Positions 51,534 through 60,000 of a DNA stretch of 64,000 nt are shown in pieces. This DNA comes from Zhouia spongiae (GTDB lineage: Bacteria; Bacteroidota; Bacteroidia; Flavobacteriales; Flavobacteriaceae): positions 1,910,804 through 1,974,803 of the forward strand of contig NZ_CP094326.1 in NCBI RefSeq assembly GCF_022760175.1, in the 5' to 3' direction. Within the stretch, counting starts at the first letter, position 1, and every line of letters starts with the position of its first letter. The position numbers and the translations under genes are program-made. The notes under the pieces are model-generated. The model worked only from the letters and a program-made list of their open reading frames with translations, ran no database searches and had not been told where the DNA came from.

Positions 51534-52946
51534 TTACTTGTCAGGTTGTTGTAACGGATACTTTACATCGTAAAGGTGTACTTGTCTTTTTCTCCATTGC
51601 GGCCCTTCAAGAAATACCGGATGAGGTAATCGTACATCCCAGTCGCCAAGCTTTTTTAAGAGCTCCCTGGTTTTGTCGAGACGTTCCAGAGCCAGGTCTT
51701 TTTGTTCCGATACGTCCGTCGGCAGATGGTATAGCTGCGGTAATCGGTTCGGCAGGCGTATAAGTTTCCAGTCGCCCTCCCTGATAGCGGCACTAATGGT
51801 AAATCGCCATTTAAGGTCTTTGTGAGGTTGTGCGTTTGTATTGTCTGTTAAAAACGGAAGGAGGTTTACACCGCTGAAAGTATCTTCTTTTATGGTATCT
51901 GCACCTCCTGCCAAAGCCACAAAAGTAGGAGCAAGGTCGAGTGCCGATACAGGATTGGTGTAGGTAATGTTCTTGCTTAGTAGCTTCGGATAGCTGATAA
52001 TAAACGGAACGTGAATGCCACCCTCGAGTAATATTCCTTTTTGCCCGCGGTACGGCGCATTAATAGAAGCGTTGCTGTCTACAGGTCCGCCGTTATCGCT
52101 AAGAAAAACAACGATAGTGTTCCGTTCTAGTTTTTCTTCTTTTAATGTTTTCATAATCCTTCCTATATTCACATCGAGTCGATGTACCATAGCGGCATAA
52201 GTTCTCCTTTTGGTGTCGGAAATATGTTTGTATAGTTGAAGGTCTTCTTCGGCGGCTTGCATCGGTGTGTGTGGCGCATTAAATGCAGCATACAAAAAGA
52301 AAGGTTTGTCGCTGTGTCGCTTTATAAAGCCGATACATTCGTCGCCTTTATCGTCGGTAAGATAGGTAATGGGTTGCGGGGTTTTAAAGTTGCTTTCGAG
52401 GGGTTCTTTATAACCTTTGCCATTGGGAAGTGACTCAAAGTAATCGTGCCCCCCGCCGGTATATCCCCAGAACTCATCGAAGCCTCTTTGTAAAGGATGA
52501 AACTGGGGGAGTTTGCCTAAATGCCATTTGCCAATAAGTCCGGTTACATATCCGAGGTTCTTTAGCCTCCTGGCAATGGTGGTTTGCGTAAGGGGCATTC
52601 CGTTGTATTCCGGATCGAAGCCCGGCTGTACACCCGAAAGATTGTTGTCGTGCCCGAATTCAACCTGGTTCACTCCGGTTAGTAATCCGGCTCTTGACGG
52701 ACTGCAAACAGGGGCAGAAACATATCCTTCGGTAAAACGAATACCGTTTTTGGCAAGCCGGTCTATATGAGGGGTCTTAAGCTGCTTGCTACCGTTAATA
52801 CTCAGATCTCCATACCCGAGATCGTCGGCCACAATAAGTATAATATTGGGTTGTTTTTGTTGCTTCACGGAAACTCCTTTTTGAGGAAAGGCCGCCTGAA
52901 AACAAAGGAATAGGACGCAAACAACTAGATGTCGGTGAATTATCAT
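51534..52946 (-). CDS. Secreted S1-type sulfatase
   Basis: About 470 aa from the ATG at 52946, giving a signal peptide ending near QAAFPQKG; the longer frame has no credible leader. The type I sulfatase motifs are clear: NIILIVADDLGYGDLS (metal Asp pair), APVCSPSRAGLLTG with the Cys to be converted to formylglycine, GLIGKWHLGKLP, and SDNGGPVDSN. It cleaves sulfate esters from glycans. It lies with a second sulfatase and a GH20 enzyme, though not in one operon. Confidence 0.9.
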   Translation of the reverse strand: MIIHRHLVVCVLFLCFQAAFPQKGVSVKQQKQPNIILIVADDLGYGDLSINGSKQLKTPHIDRLAKNGIRFTEGYVSAPVCSPSRAGLLTGVNQVEFGHDNNLSGVQPGFDPEYNGMPLTQTTIARRLKNLGYVTGLIGKWHLGKLPQFHPLQRGFDEFWGYTGGGHDYFESLPNGKGYKEPLESNFKTPQPITYLTDDKGDECIGFIKRHSDKPFFLYAAFNAPHTPMQAAEEDLQLYKHISDTKRRTYAAMVHRLDVNIGRIMKTLKEEKLERNTIVVFLSDNGGPVDSNASINAPYRGQKGILLEGGIHVPFIISYPKLLSKNITYTNPVSALDLAPTFVALAGGADTIKEDTFSGVNLLPFLTDNTNAQPHKDLKWRFTISAAIREGDWKLIRLPNRLPQLYHLPTDVSEQKDLALERLDKTRELLKKLGDWDVRLPHPVFLEGPQWRKRQVHLYDVKYPLQQPDK

Positions 52947-53149
52947 AATTAAAAGGTCTGATGTACTGGTTAATAATAGTAAACTACCTCTGAACTCCCG
53001 ATCGCTACACGGGATATATCTCGGTTGTCTGGTAAACATACCAATCTCATATTGAAGTTCCTATCAGAACCCACCAGTTTGATGCCCAACCTTAAAAACA
53101 CCCTTTAAGACTGTTTTTGTAAATATCTTTTAGATAGTTGTAAAATGAT

Positions 53150-53911
53150 TTATTTTTTTCGGGGACGTGGTTTTTTCTTATTGGTTTCTTTGTTCTTTAC
53201 ATATATAAGTTTGTGTCTGCTTTTAGAAGTTTCCCGTTCTTCTATATCGAAAGCCTCCATAGATTTAATAAGGGGCGTAAGTTTTTGAAAACCATAGTTT
53301 CTGGAATCAAAACTGGGTCTCTTTTTCTGAATAAGGTTTCCTACATCGCCTAGAAAAGCCCAGCCGCTCTCATCAGATAAGTCTTCAATAGAAGAAGCAA
53401 TTAAGCTGATTTCTTTTTGGGTTATCTGGTCGAAGTTACTTTTAGTTTGGTTCTTTTCATCTTCGGCTTCCGCTTTGTTATTTGTCTTTAATACCTCGAC
53501 GTAGATAAATTTGTCGCAGGCAACAATAAAAGGATCCGGTGTTTTCTTCTCGCCAATACCGATTACATTCATTCCTGCTTCGCGGAGCCTGGTAGCCAAC
53601 CTGGTAAAATCGCTGTCGCTTGATACTAGGCAAAAGCCGTTTACCTTGCCCGAATACAGTATATCCATGGCGTCGATAATCATGGCAGAATCGGTTGCAT
53701 TTTTTCCGGTGGTATATCCGTATTGCTGAATAGGGGTGATGGCGTTTTCTAACAGGATATGCTTCCATTTATTAAGTCGAGGGTTTGTCCAGTCGCCATA
53801 AATACGTTTAATGGTCGGGTTGCCGTATTTGGCAATTTCTTCTATCATTTCTTTTACGTATGCAGAAGGTATGTTGTCTCCGTCTATAAGAACGGCTATG
53901 TTTAAATCCAT
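53150..53911 (-). CDS. NYN-domain ribonuclease with OST-HTH/LOTUS-like C-terminus
   Basis: 253 aa. The NYN (PIN-like) domain has the acidic sites AVLIDGDNIPSAYV, DSAMIIDAMDILY and LVSSDSDFTRLA. The second half (DQITQKEISLIASSIEDLSDESGWAFLGDVGNLIQKKRPSFDSRNYG) is OST-HTH/LOTUS-like, an RNA-binding winged helix. The C-terminus is Lys/Arg-rich. Predicted to cut or bind RNA in the cytosol. Confidence 0.85.
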   Translation of the reverse strand: MDLNIAVLIDGDNIPSAYVKEMIEEIAKYGNPTIKRIYGDWTNPRLNKWKHILLENAITPIQQYGYTTGKNATDSAMIIDAMDILYSGKVNGFCLVSSDSDFTRLATRLREAGMNVIGIGEKKTPDPFIVACDKFIYVEVLKTNNKAEAEDEKNQTKSNFDQITQKEISLIASSIEDLSDESGWAFLGDVGNLIQKKRPSFDSRNYGFQKLTPLIKSMEAFDIEERETSKSRHKLIYVKNKETNKKKPRPRKK

Positions 53912-54064
53912 ATATGATAAGTTGATGATTCATACATGCCGGTGTAAAGACATGTATTTGTTCTAAGATACTAATTTATTAACGGTTTGACAGTCATTTT
54001 GTGAAAGCAGTTCTAACCGGATTCATTACCGATGATGTGCACTTTGTATTTTTGTTTCTGACGG

Positions 54065-54466
54065 CTAGTGTAAAAACTGACTTTTAGTACCGTTTACAAA
54101 AGCAAAGGCATCGTTTAGTTCTGATACGTCAAAATAACGCTCCTGTCTGCCTTTGCCGGCTCTCTGAAAAAACAGCTTGTCGATGGGTACCAGTGCTTTT
54201 AATATTTTAGAGTGGGCAACAATGGCAATATGTCCCATGTGACGATAGTTTCTAAGCGACCAGAGGGTGTCTTCAAAAAAGGCCCTGGCACTGCTGTTAG
54301 AGAGTTTCATTTCATCGAGCTTGATCAGTACATTAATAATGTCGAAGCCTTCAGCTCTTTTCTGTTCAAAGAACTTCTGACAGAGTTTCTCGTCATTTTC
54401 AGTAAATCCGTCAATAACCTCTAATGCCAATACATTATTACTGAATGTTTTTAGCTGTTCTACCAT
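54065..54466 (-). CDS. SpoIIAA-like STAS-family protein
   Basis: 133 aa matching the SpoIIAA-like/STAS pattern: FSNNVLALEVIDGFTENDEKL, GFDIINVLIKLDEMKLS, and HMGHIAIVAHSKILKALVPIDKLFF. Family members bind lipids or act as anti-anti-sigma-like partners; role unknown. Single gene. Confidence 0.75.
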   Translation of the reverse strand: MVEQLKTFSNNVLALEVIDGFTENDEKLCQKFFEQKRAEGFDIINVLIKLDEMKLSNSSARAFFEDTLWSLRNYRHMGHIAIVAHSKILKALVPIDKLFFQRAGKGRQERYFDVSELNDAFAFVNGTKSQFLH

Positions 54467-54573
54467 CGTGAGGAGTATTTAAATAAGACTATAAATTGTT
54501 ATACCTCTACAAGGTAGTATAAAAATACTGGATAACAAATGCGACGAGCCATTGAATGTTTGTCGGCATGTTG

Positions 54574-54607
54574 CCCTGTAAAATATTCCCCGGGAGATTT
54601 TACAGGG
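54574..54607. terminator. Strong hairpin after sulfatase 2
   Basis: An 11 bp stem CCCTGTAAAAT / ATTTTACAGGG with a 12-base loop containing TCCCCGGGA. It follows the stop of the minus-strand sulfatase at 54624; the clearer T-run is on the plus side. Confidence 0.7.
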
Positions 54608-54623
54608 TTTGTTCTTTGTTGTA

Positions 54624-56471
54624 TTAAAGCAGGTATTTCAGTCTCCTGTTGACCTCCTGATCCTTTACTACTGCCGGATTGATGAGGTCTTTGTTAATCT
54701 TGAATTTAAAATTATAGGGAGCATCGTGCATTAAAGCAATGGAATTTAGTATTAATAATGCCTCAACAGGATCTGGACAGTTATAAAGAGCTTGTGTCAT
54801 AACCGCCGAAGGGTCTTCCGTTTTGGTGATGCCCATAAACTCCGCCGCACGTACTTTATTGATCGGCAAACTGTCATTCTGCATAATGGTAGCGATAGCA
54901 GGCTTTAATGGTAAAGCCTCTTTCCCGAATATACTGCAACTAATCAGTGCCCAGTAGCGCTGCCACGGATCAGAGCTATGGAGCGCTTTTTCCAGTGTCG
55001 ATCCGACAGTACTGAAATCCTTAAGACTGAGATCGGCTATTTCTACATATGACGATATATTGTTTTTGTGTTGAGTCCCGAACCCCGCCGGATTATCGAA
55101 GGCAACTCCCTTTAAATGGAATTCCGGATAAAAAGAAAGATCCGGCAGATTGATTATCCACTCTTTAAGTCGACTTCTGAGTGACAATAAAACCTTTTGA
55201 TATTCCGGGTTGTCTGCGAGGTTTGTGGTTTCATATGGATCGTTTTCAATATCGAATAATAGTTCCGTCGGACGTGTTTTAAAGAATGCTGCCTGAATGT
55301 CATTAAGTGTGTCTGCTTCAAATCCGTCTTTCCATTGCCGATACCCTGGCTGTCGATAGCGGTATTCGTTGTAAAGTCCGTCGTAATTAAAAGGCTGATA
55401 GCTTCTGATGTATTTATATTTTCCTTTTCTGAGTGATCTTACCAGGTCGTATTTTTCATCAAAGCGATCTGCATAGGCAAAAGCTTCGTCTCTGCTGTTT
55501 ATCTCGCTTAGTTTAATGTCTTTGCCTAAAAAAGGTGTCCCGTCTATTTGTTCTGGAATATCTGCTCCGGCAAGATGGAGTACCGTTGGTGCCAGGTCGA
55601 TAAAGTTGATAAAGCCGTCGATACGGGTTCCTCTTTCAGCAGGAACCAGGTGTTTGTACTTTTCAGGAACGTATACAACCAGAGGCACATGTAATCCTGT
55701 TTCGTATAAGTAACCTTTACTGCCGGGTAGTACACCGCCATGATCTCCAAAGTAGAAAACAAAGGTGTTTTCTAATAAACCGTCTTTTTCCAGTTGATGA
55801 ATTACATTCCCGACAAGTGTGTCTAGTTTTATGATATGGTCTCTGTATCGTGCGTTTGTATATTTAAATAAATCTGTTTGCGGATGGTTGGGGAATACAA
55901 ATACACTGTCGGGATCTGTAACAGTAGATTTTCTTTTTCTGAAGTGTAAACTGCCTTCGTGTGTGTTTGCTATATTCTGAACATGAAAGAAGGGTTGGTT
56001 CGCCTGCCTGTTTTTCCAGGTGGCTTTTTTAGAAGAATCGTCCCAAACGGAATCGCTTTTAATGAAGTTGTAGTCTTCTTTATTATTATTGCTGGTGTAA
56101 TACCCCCCGGCTTTAAGATATGCGGGAAACATTTCGAGTCCTTCGGGTAATGGAACCTGTTCCATTCGTCTGTGAAACTGCGATCCGGTTGCCGGAGCAT
56201 AGCATCCGCTGATGATGGTAGAACGTGCAACACTACAGACAGGAGCATTCGAAAATGCATTGTTGAAAGTAAGACCTCCACTAGCCAGCCGCTCGATGTT
56301 CGGGGTGTTGACTCCGTGTTCATCAAACAATTTCATATAGTGTTTTGAGTTGTCTTCTGAAGTAATCCAGACAATATTGGGAGGCGTGATTAATTCTTCG
56401 TGCTGACTATTACATGAGAGCAGATTCAGGATGATGAAAAGACAGGTGATGAAAGCGGCTGTTTTTTTCAT
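54624..56471 (-). CDS. Lipoprotein sulfatase (S1-type) with C-terminal repeat-like domain
   Basis: About 615 aa from the ATG at 56471, giving lipobox LLSCNSQ. Motifs: NIVWITSEDNSKHYM, APVCSVARSTIISG (Cys for formylglycine; the third position is Val instead of the usual Pro/Ala), and VFYFGDHGGVLPGSKGYLYETG. The last about 110 residues contain HEAT-like segments (IMQNDSLPINKVRAAEFMGI). It resembles N-sulfoglucosamine/heparan-type sulfatases; the substrate is not proven. Confidence 0.85.
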   Translation of the reverse strand: MKKTAAFITCLFIILNLLSCNSQHEELITPPNIVWITSEDNSKHYMKLFDEHGVNTPNIERLASGGLTFNNAFSNAPVCSVARSTIISGCYAPATGSQFHRRMEQVPLPEGLEMFPAYLKAGGYYTSNNNKEDYNFIKSDSVWDDSSKKATWKNRQANQPFFHVQNIANTHEGSLHFRKRKSTVTDPDSVFVFPNHPQTDLFKYTNARYRDHIIKLDTLVGNVIHQLEKDGLLENTFVFYFGDHGGVLPGSKGYLYETGLHVPLVVYVPEKYKHLVPAERGTRIDGFINFIDLAPTVLHLAGADIPEQIDGTPFLGKDIKLSEINSRDEAFAYADRFDEKYDLVRSLRKGKYKYIRSYQPFNYDGLYNEYRYRQPGYRQWKDGFEADTLNDIQAAFFKTRPTELLFDIENDPYETTNLADNPEYQKVLLSLRSRLKEWIINLPDLSFYPEFHLKGVAFDNPAGFGTQHKNNISSYVEIADLSLKDFSTVGSTLEKALHSSDPWQRYWALISCSIFGKEALPLKPAIATIMQNDSLPINKVRAAEFMGITKTEDPSAVMTQALYNCPDPVEALLILNSIALMHDAPYNFKFKINKDLINPAVVKDQEVNRRLKYLL

Positions 56472-56509
56472 AATGATACAGTGATGGTTTTGGAGAATAA
56501 TGTATAAAA

Positions 56510-56545
56510 AAACTGTGACAGGATATGGAGACCCTACCACAGTTT
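56510..56545 (-). terminator. Rho-independent terminator of GH20 gene
   Basis: Read on the minus strand, AAACTGTG pairs with CACAGTTT with an inner TAGG/CCT pairing, and a T-run follows. It lies 22 bp after the GH20 stop, between this gene and the sulfatase. Confidence 0.8.
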
Positions 56546-56566
56546 ATTTATAGTGTTTGAAAAAAC

Positions 56567-58633
56567 TTACCGGTTTAGTTTTTCTGAAAGTTTTTCAAGG
56601 AATAAAATCTCAGCATAGAACTGCCAGTCAAAGTTAAGCGACTGATTAGCCAGATGTACATGATGATCCTGATCTAAAATGTAATTGTCAGGCTTGTTCA
56701 GTACACGGGTTTTGCCGTACACTTCTTCTAATTGATCTCTTGTGTCTTTAAACTCGTCGGCTAACTTTAAAAGTGCTTCTTTGGCAGTTGCTTTGTCCTG
56801 TTCTGAAGTAGCCTGATCGTAATTTTTCAATTTTAATAGGGCGCCACAAGTATATTGTACCAGGTTATTTACCTGTTCGTATACTTCGAGGGTGTATTTG
56901 TTTCTGATGGCAGTCTCTTTTGACTTTTCTATTTGTTGTGCTACTTTTTCTGTAGTGGCATATGCCTTGGCGGCCTTGTCCAGCCGTTCTTTGTTGGCTT
57001 TAGTCCACTCGCCGGGCTTGTCGGCATCAGGTAAACTTATTACTGCTTCTGCCTTGGCGTTTTTGTTGCCTTTAAGGTAATTACGTGCATTTCCGTTTAA
57101 CAGCGCATTTTTCCAGAATGCTACCGGACCTTCTAATGAGTCTATAAAGGCATAAGATTCGTCGGCCATCTTATTAGAATACGCTCTGCGTCTGTATAAC
57201 GATTTTACTTCGTCTTTTGATAGGTTGTCGCCACTCCAGGTGTATTCAGCGAAAGCCAGGATACCACGATTGTATAGTTCGAAATGCGGTGAGTCATCAT
57301 CCCATAAAGTAAGCAATAAACGACCTAAATTATTGTCGATAGATGAAATGGCAAAAGACCTGATCGCCTCAATATTGCTTTCCTCCTGCGGCATAAGTAC
57401 CCATCTGGTCTGGCCTGCCGTGGCTCCCATAACTTGCATTCCGTTGTCTGTAAACCACTTCATGGCTTTTTTATTACCATACAGATCCGGCTTGAAATAA
57501 CTCCATCTCATATAGATACAGTTTTTAGGGAATTGCTCCAGAAAAGTTTCAAGCTTTGGCCCGTTTGCTTCCCAGATGGAATCTGTCTTCTTTTCAGAAA
57601 ATTGATCACTGTGGGTAGGGGCATATACCCCTGCATTTTTTAATGGCATATCATCCCAGAAAATAGGAATTCTGCCATGTTCTTCTGCAAACTGTGTTAC
57701 TTTGTTTAACCAGATAAGCTGTAATTCTAAAGCCGATTTACCGCTGTTTCTGCCATTGGTGTGTACTTCGTCGCCACCGATATGTAAATATTTTCCGTGT
57801 GGGGTCGCCTTCATGGCATCTTCGTACAGATCGAATTGTACCTTGTAGGTCTCCTCGTCCAGCGGGTTAAAAGCCCAGTCACTTTCAGGGTTGTCTCTCA
57901 GGTTTTTGTACTCATCGTGCTTTAAAATGAATGAAGCGTGACCAAGACCCTGTACCAGCGGGCTGATCTCTATATGCCTTTCTTTGGCATAGTCGCTCAG
58001 GTCTTTCCATTCTTCAATGGTAAGGGCATCGTCTGATCCTACAACAGGTTGCTGCTCAAACTTCAGTTTGTCTTCCAGCTCGACAATGATCCCGTTTATT
58101 TTATAATGTGCTAACTTGTCGATGAGTTTATAGTAGTATTCTTTTGTCTCCCTGTGGTGCTTAATATCCAGATGGATTGCTCTGTAGGCAAGTAGCGGAT
58201 AGTCTTTTATTGAACATACCGGAAGGTTTACTTCTTGTTCTGATGCATCCATGATAAGTTGCTCCAGGCTCTGAAAAGCATACAACAACCCGGCCTGATC
58301 TTTTGCGGTAATATCTATTTGTTGTTCATTTACCTGTAAGGTATACCCTCCCGGGTTAACATCCAGCTCAGTATCAATGCTTAATAAAAGTGAGGCTTTG
58401 CTTTGATCTTTTATCGGGCTTATCTTATTTGATAAATGTGTTTTAGGCAATTCAACCCCTTCTCCTGCATAAAAAGAATGGATGGCTGAAGGACTTATAT
58501 CACTGGCCCCAGAAGTGGTATATTCCTGAGGTGTGGGGAGTAGTTGAAAATCGCCTAGCTTGTTTTCTTTCTTTGCACAGCTATTCAGAAGCAATAACAG
58601 TGAAAGACTGATCCTGAAAAATGTTTTTTTCAT
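56567..58633 (-). CDS. Beta-N-acetylhexosaminidase-like GH20 lipoprotein
   Basis: 688 aa with lipobox LLNSCAKKE. A GH20b-type N-terminal domain (FQLLPTPQEYTTSG, GYTLQVNEQQIDITAKDQAGLLYAFQSL) precedes a GH20 barrel with the catalytic acid pair D288-E289 in HIGGDEVHTNG and an aromatic sugar-binding stretch YMRWSYFKPDLYGN. A roughly 200-residue helical C-terminus follows. It should remove terminal GlcNAc/GalNAc-type residues, fitting the nearby sulfatases. Confidence 0.85.
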   Translation of the reverse strand: MKKTFFRISLSLLLLLNSCAKKENKLGDFQLLPTPQEYTTSGASDISPSAIHSFYAGEGVELPKTHLSNKISPIKDQSKASLLLSIDTELDVNPGGYTLQVNEQQIDITAKDQAGLLYAFQSLEQLIMDASEQEVNLPVCSIKDYPLLAYRAIHLDIKHHRETKEYYYKLIDKLAHYKINGIIVELEDKLKFEQQPVVGSDDALTIEEWKDLSDYAKERHIEISPLVQGLGHASFILKHDEYKNLRDNPESDWAFNPLDEETYKVQFDLYEDAMKATPHGKYLHIGGDEVHTNGRNSGKSALELQLIWLNKVTQFAEEHGRIPIFWDDMPLKNAGVYAPTHSDQFSEKKTDSIWEANGPKLETFLEQFPKNCIYMRWSYFKPDLYGNKKAMKWFTDNGMQVMGATAGQTRWVLMPQEESNIEAIRSFAISSIDNNLGRLLLTLWDDDSPHFELYNRGILAFAEYTWSGDNLSKDEVKSLYRRRAYSNKMADESYAFIDSLEGPVAFWKNALLNGNARNYLKGNKNAKAEAVISLPDADKPGEWTKANKERLDKAAKAYATTEKVAQQIEKSKETAIRNKYTLEVYEQVNNLVQYTCGALLKLKNYDQATSEQDKATAKEALLKLADEFKDTRDQLEEVYGKTRVLNKPDNYILDQDHHVHLANQSLNFDWQFYAEILFLEKLSEKLNR

Positions 58634-58772
58634 AATAAATATTCGATGATGTTTTCGTAAATGTAAAATGATTTTACTTATAATAAAAACAAAACGAATA
58701 ATTTAACTTTTAAACAAAATTAAACGAAAGTTTAGTTCAGGCAATTAAGAAACGATATGAAAGACTAACTGT

Positions 58773-59854
58773 TTAGTATTCGTATACAAAAGCATTGATG
58801 TTCATTCCGGCACCTACGCTGGCAAACATAATCTTATCTCCTTTTTCCAGACTTTGGTTAGCGATCAGGTTCTTTCTGACCATATCGAAAAGGGTAGGGA
58901 TGGTAGCCACGGAACTGTTTCCCAGTGTGTGGATGTTCATAGGCATTACGTGTTCGGGAACCTGCATTTTATACGTCCGGTAGAAACGCTTGATAATGGC
59001 TTCGTCCATTTTTTCATTGGCCTGGTGAATAAAGACCTTTTTCAGGTCTTTTATATCGATACCGCTCTTGTCGAGACAGCTCTTCATGGCTAAAGGAACC
59101 TGGGTAACGGCAAATTCGTATATTTTTCTGCCGTGCATTTTAATATAGCGGGTGTCGTCATCGAGTTCCTGGTTATACGATTTGCCGTAGTAGAGGTAAT
59201 AGGCTTCGTCTGCGGCAAAGGTAGCTGATTCGTGACTTAAGATTCCGCCGGGTTCGTCTGTACGTTCTATAACGGCCGCACCGGCACCATCTGAGTAGAT
59301 CATCGAATCCCGGTCGTGTTTGTCAACAATTCTAGACAGTGTTTCTGCGCCTATCACGAGACACTTTTTAGCAATGCCAGCTCTTATAAATGCCTGTGCC
59401 TGTATAACGCCTTCGATCCAGCCAGGACAACCAAAAATAAGATCGTAAGCTACACATTTCGGGTTTTTAATCCCGAGCGAGTGTTTAACCCGAACGGACA
59501 GGCTGGGCAGGGTATCGCTTTGTATGGTTCCGTACTTTACATCACCGAAATTATGAGCTACAATAATATAGTCTAATGTTTCCGGGTCGATTCCCGCATT
59601 TTCAATGGCCCTTTCGGCAGCAAAGTATGCTAGGTCTGAAGTGTTTAAATGTGTTTTGGCATATCTTCTTTCAGCTATACCGGTAATATCCTTGAATTTT
59701 TCGATGATGACATCATTAGTGAATTCAAATTTTGATCCGTTCTTGTCTAGAAATTCATGTTGAACAAAGCTGCTGTTACATGAAACTTCCGACGGAATAT
59801 AACTTCCGGTGCCACTTATTTTGAACCCAAATTTGCTGCTGTTATAAAGGTCAT
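58773..59854 (-). CDS. 3-oxoacyl-ACP synthase III-like (KASIII/FabH), start uncertain
   Basis: The frame is open from about 59895 to 58773 and encodes an entire thiolase-fold protein. It contains SGTGSYIPSE, NDVIIEKFKDITGIAERRYA, catalytic Cys in DLIFGCPGW, His in FIHQANEKM and Asn in TLGNSSVATIP. In frame there is no ATG before the GTG at 59357, which would delete the Cys. The only nearby ATG (59852-59854) is out of frame, so either a small indel lies near 59845 or an unusual start is used. It condenses acyl-CoA and malonyl-ACP; the exact substrate is open. Confidence 0.75.
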
Positions 59855-59944
59855 AATATAATTCCGATTTATTATGCCTGCATAATAATTTATACGATGT
59901 TCAAAATCATTTTTTTATTTGGTATGATAAGTAAGGGTGATAAA

Positions 59945-59976
59945 AAAGGCTCTTCCGTTTTCCGGGAAGAGCCTTT
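59945..59976. terminator. Terminator between gcvP and KASIII
   Basis: A 12 bp stem AAAGGCTCTTCC / GGAAGAGCCTTT with an 8-base loop; the minus strand continues into TTTTTTA, so it ends the gcvP transcript. Confidence 0.9.
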
Positions 59977-60000
59977 GTTTATAGAGGTATAGGCTTGTTG

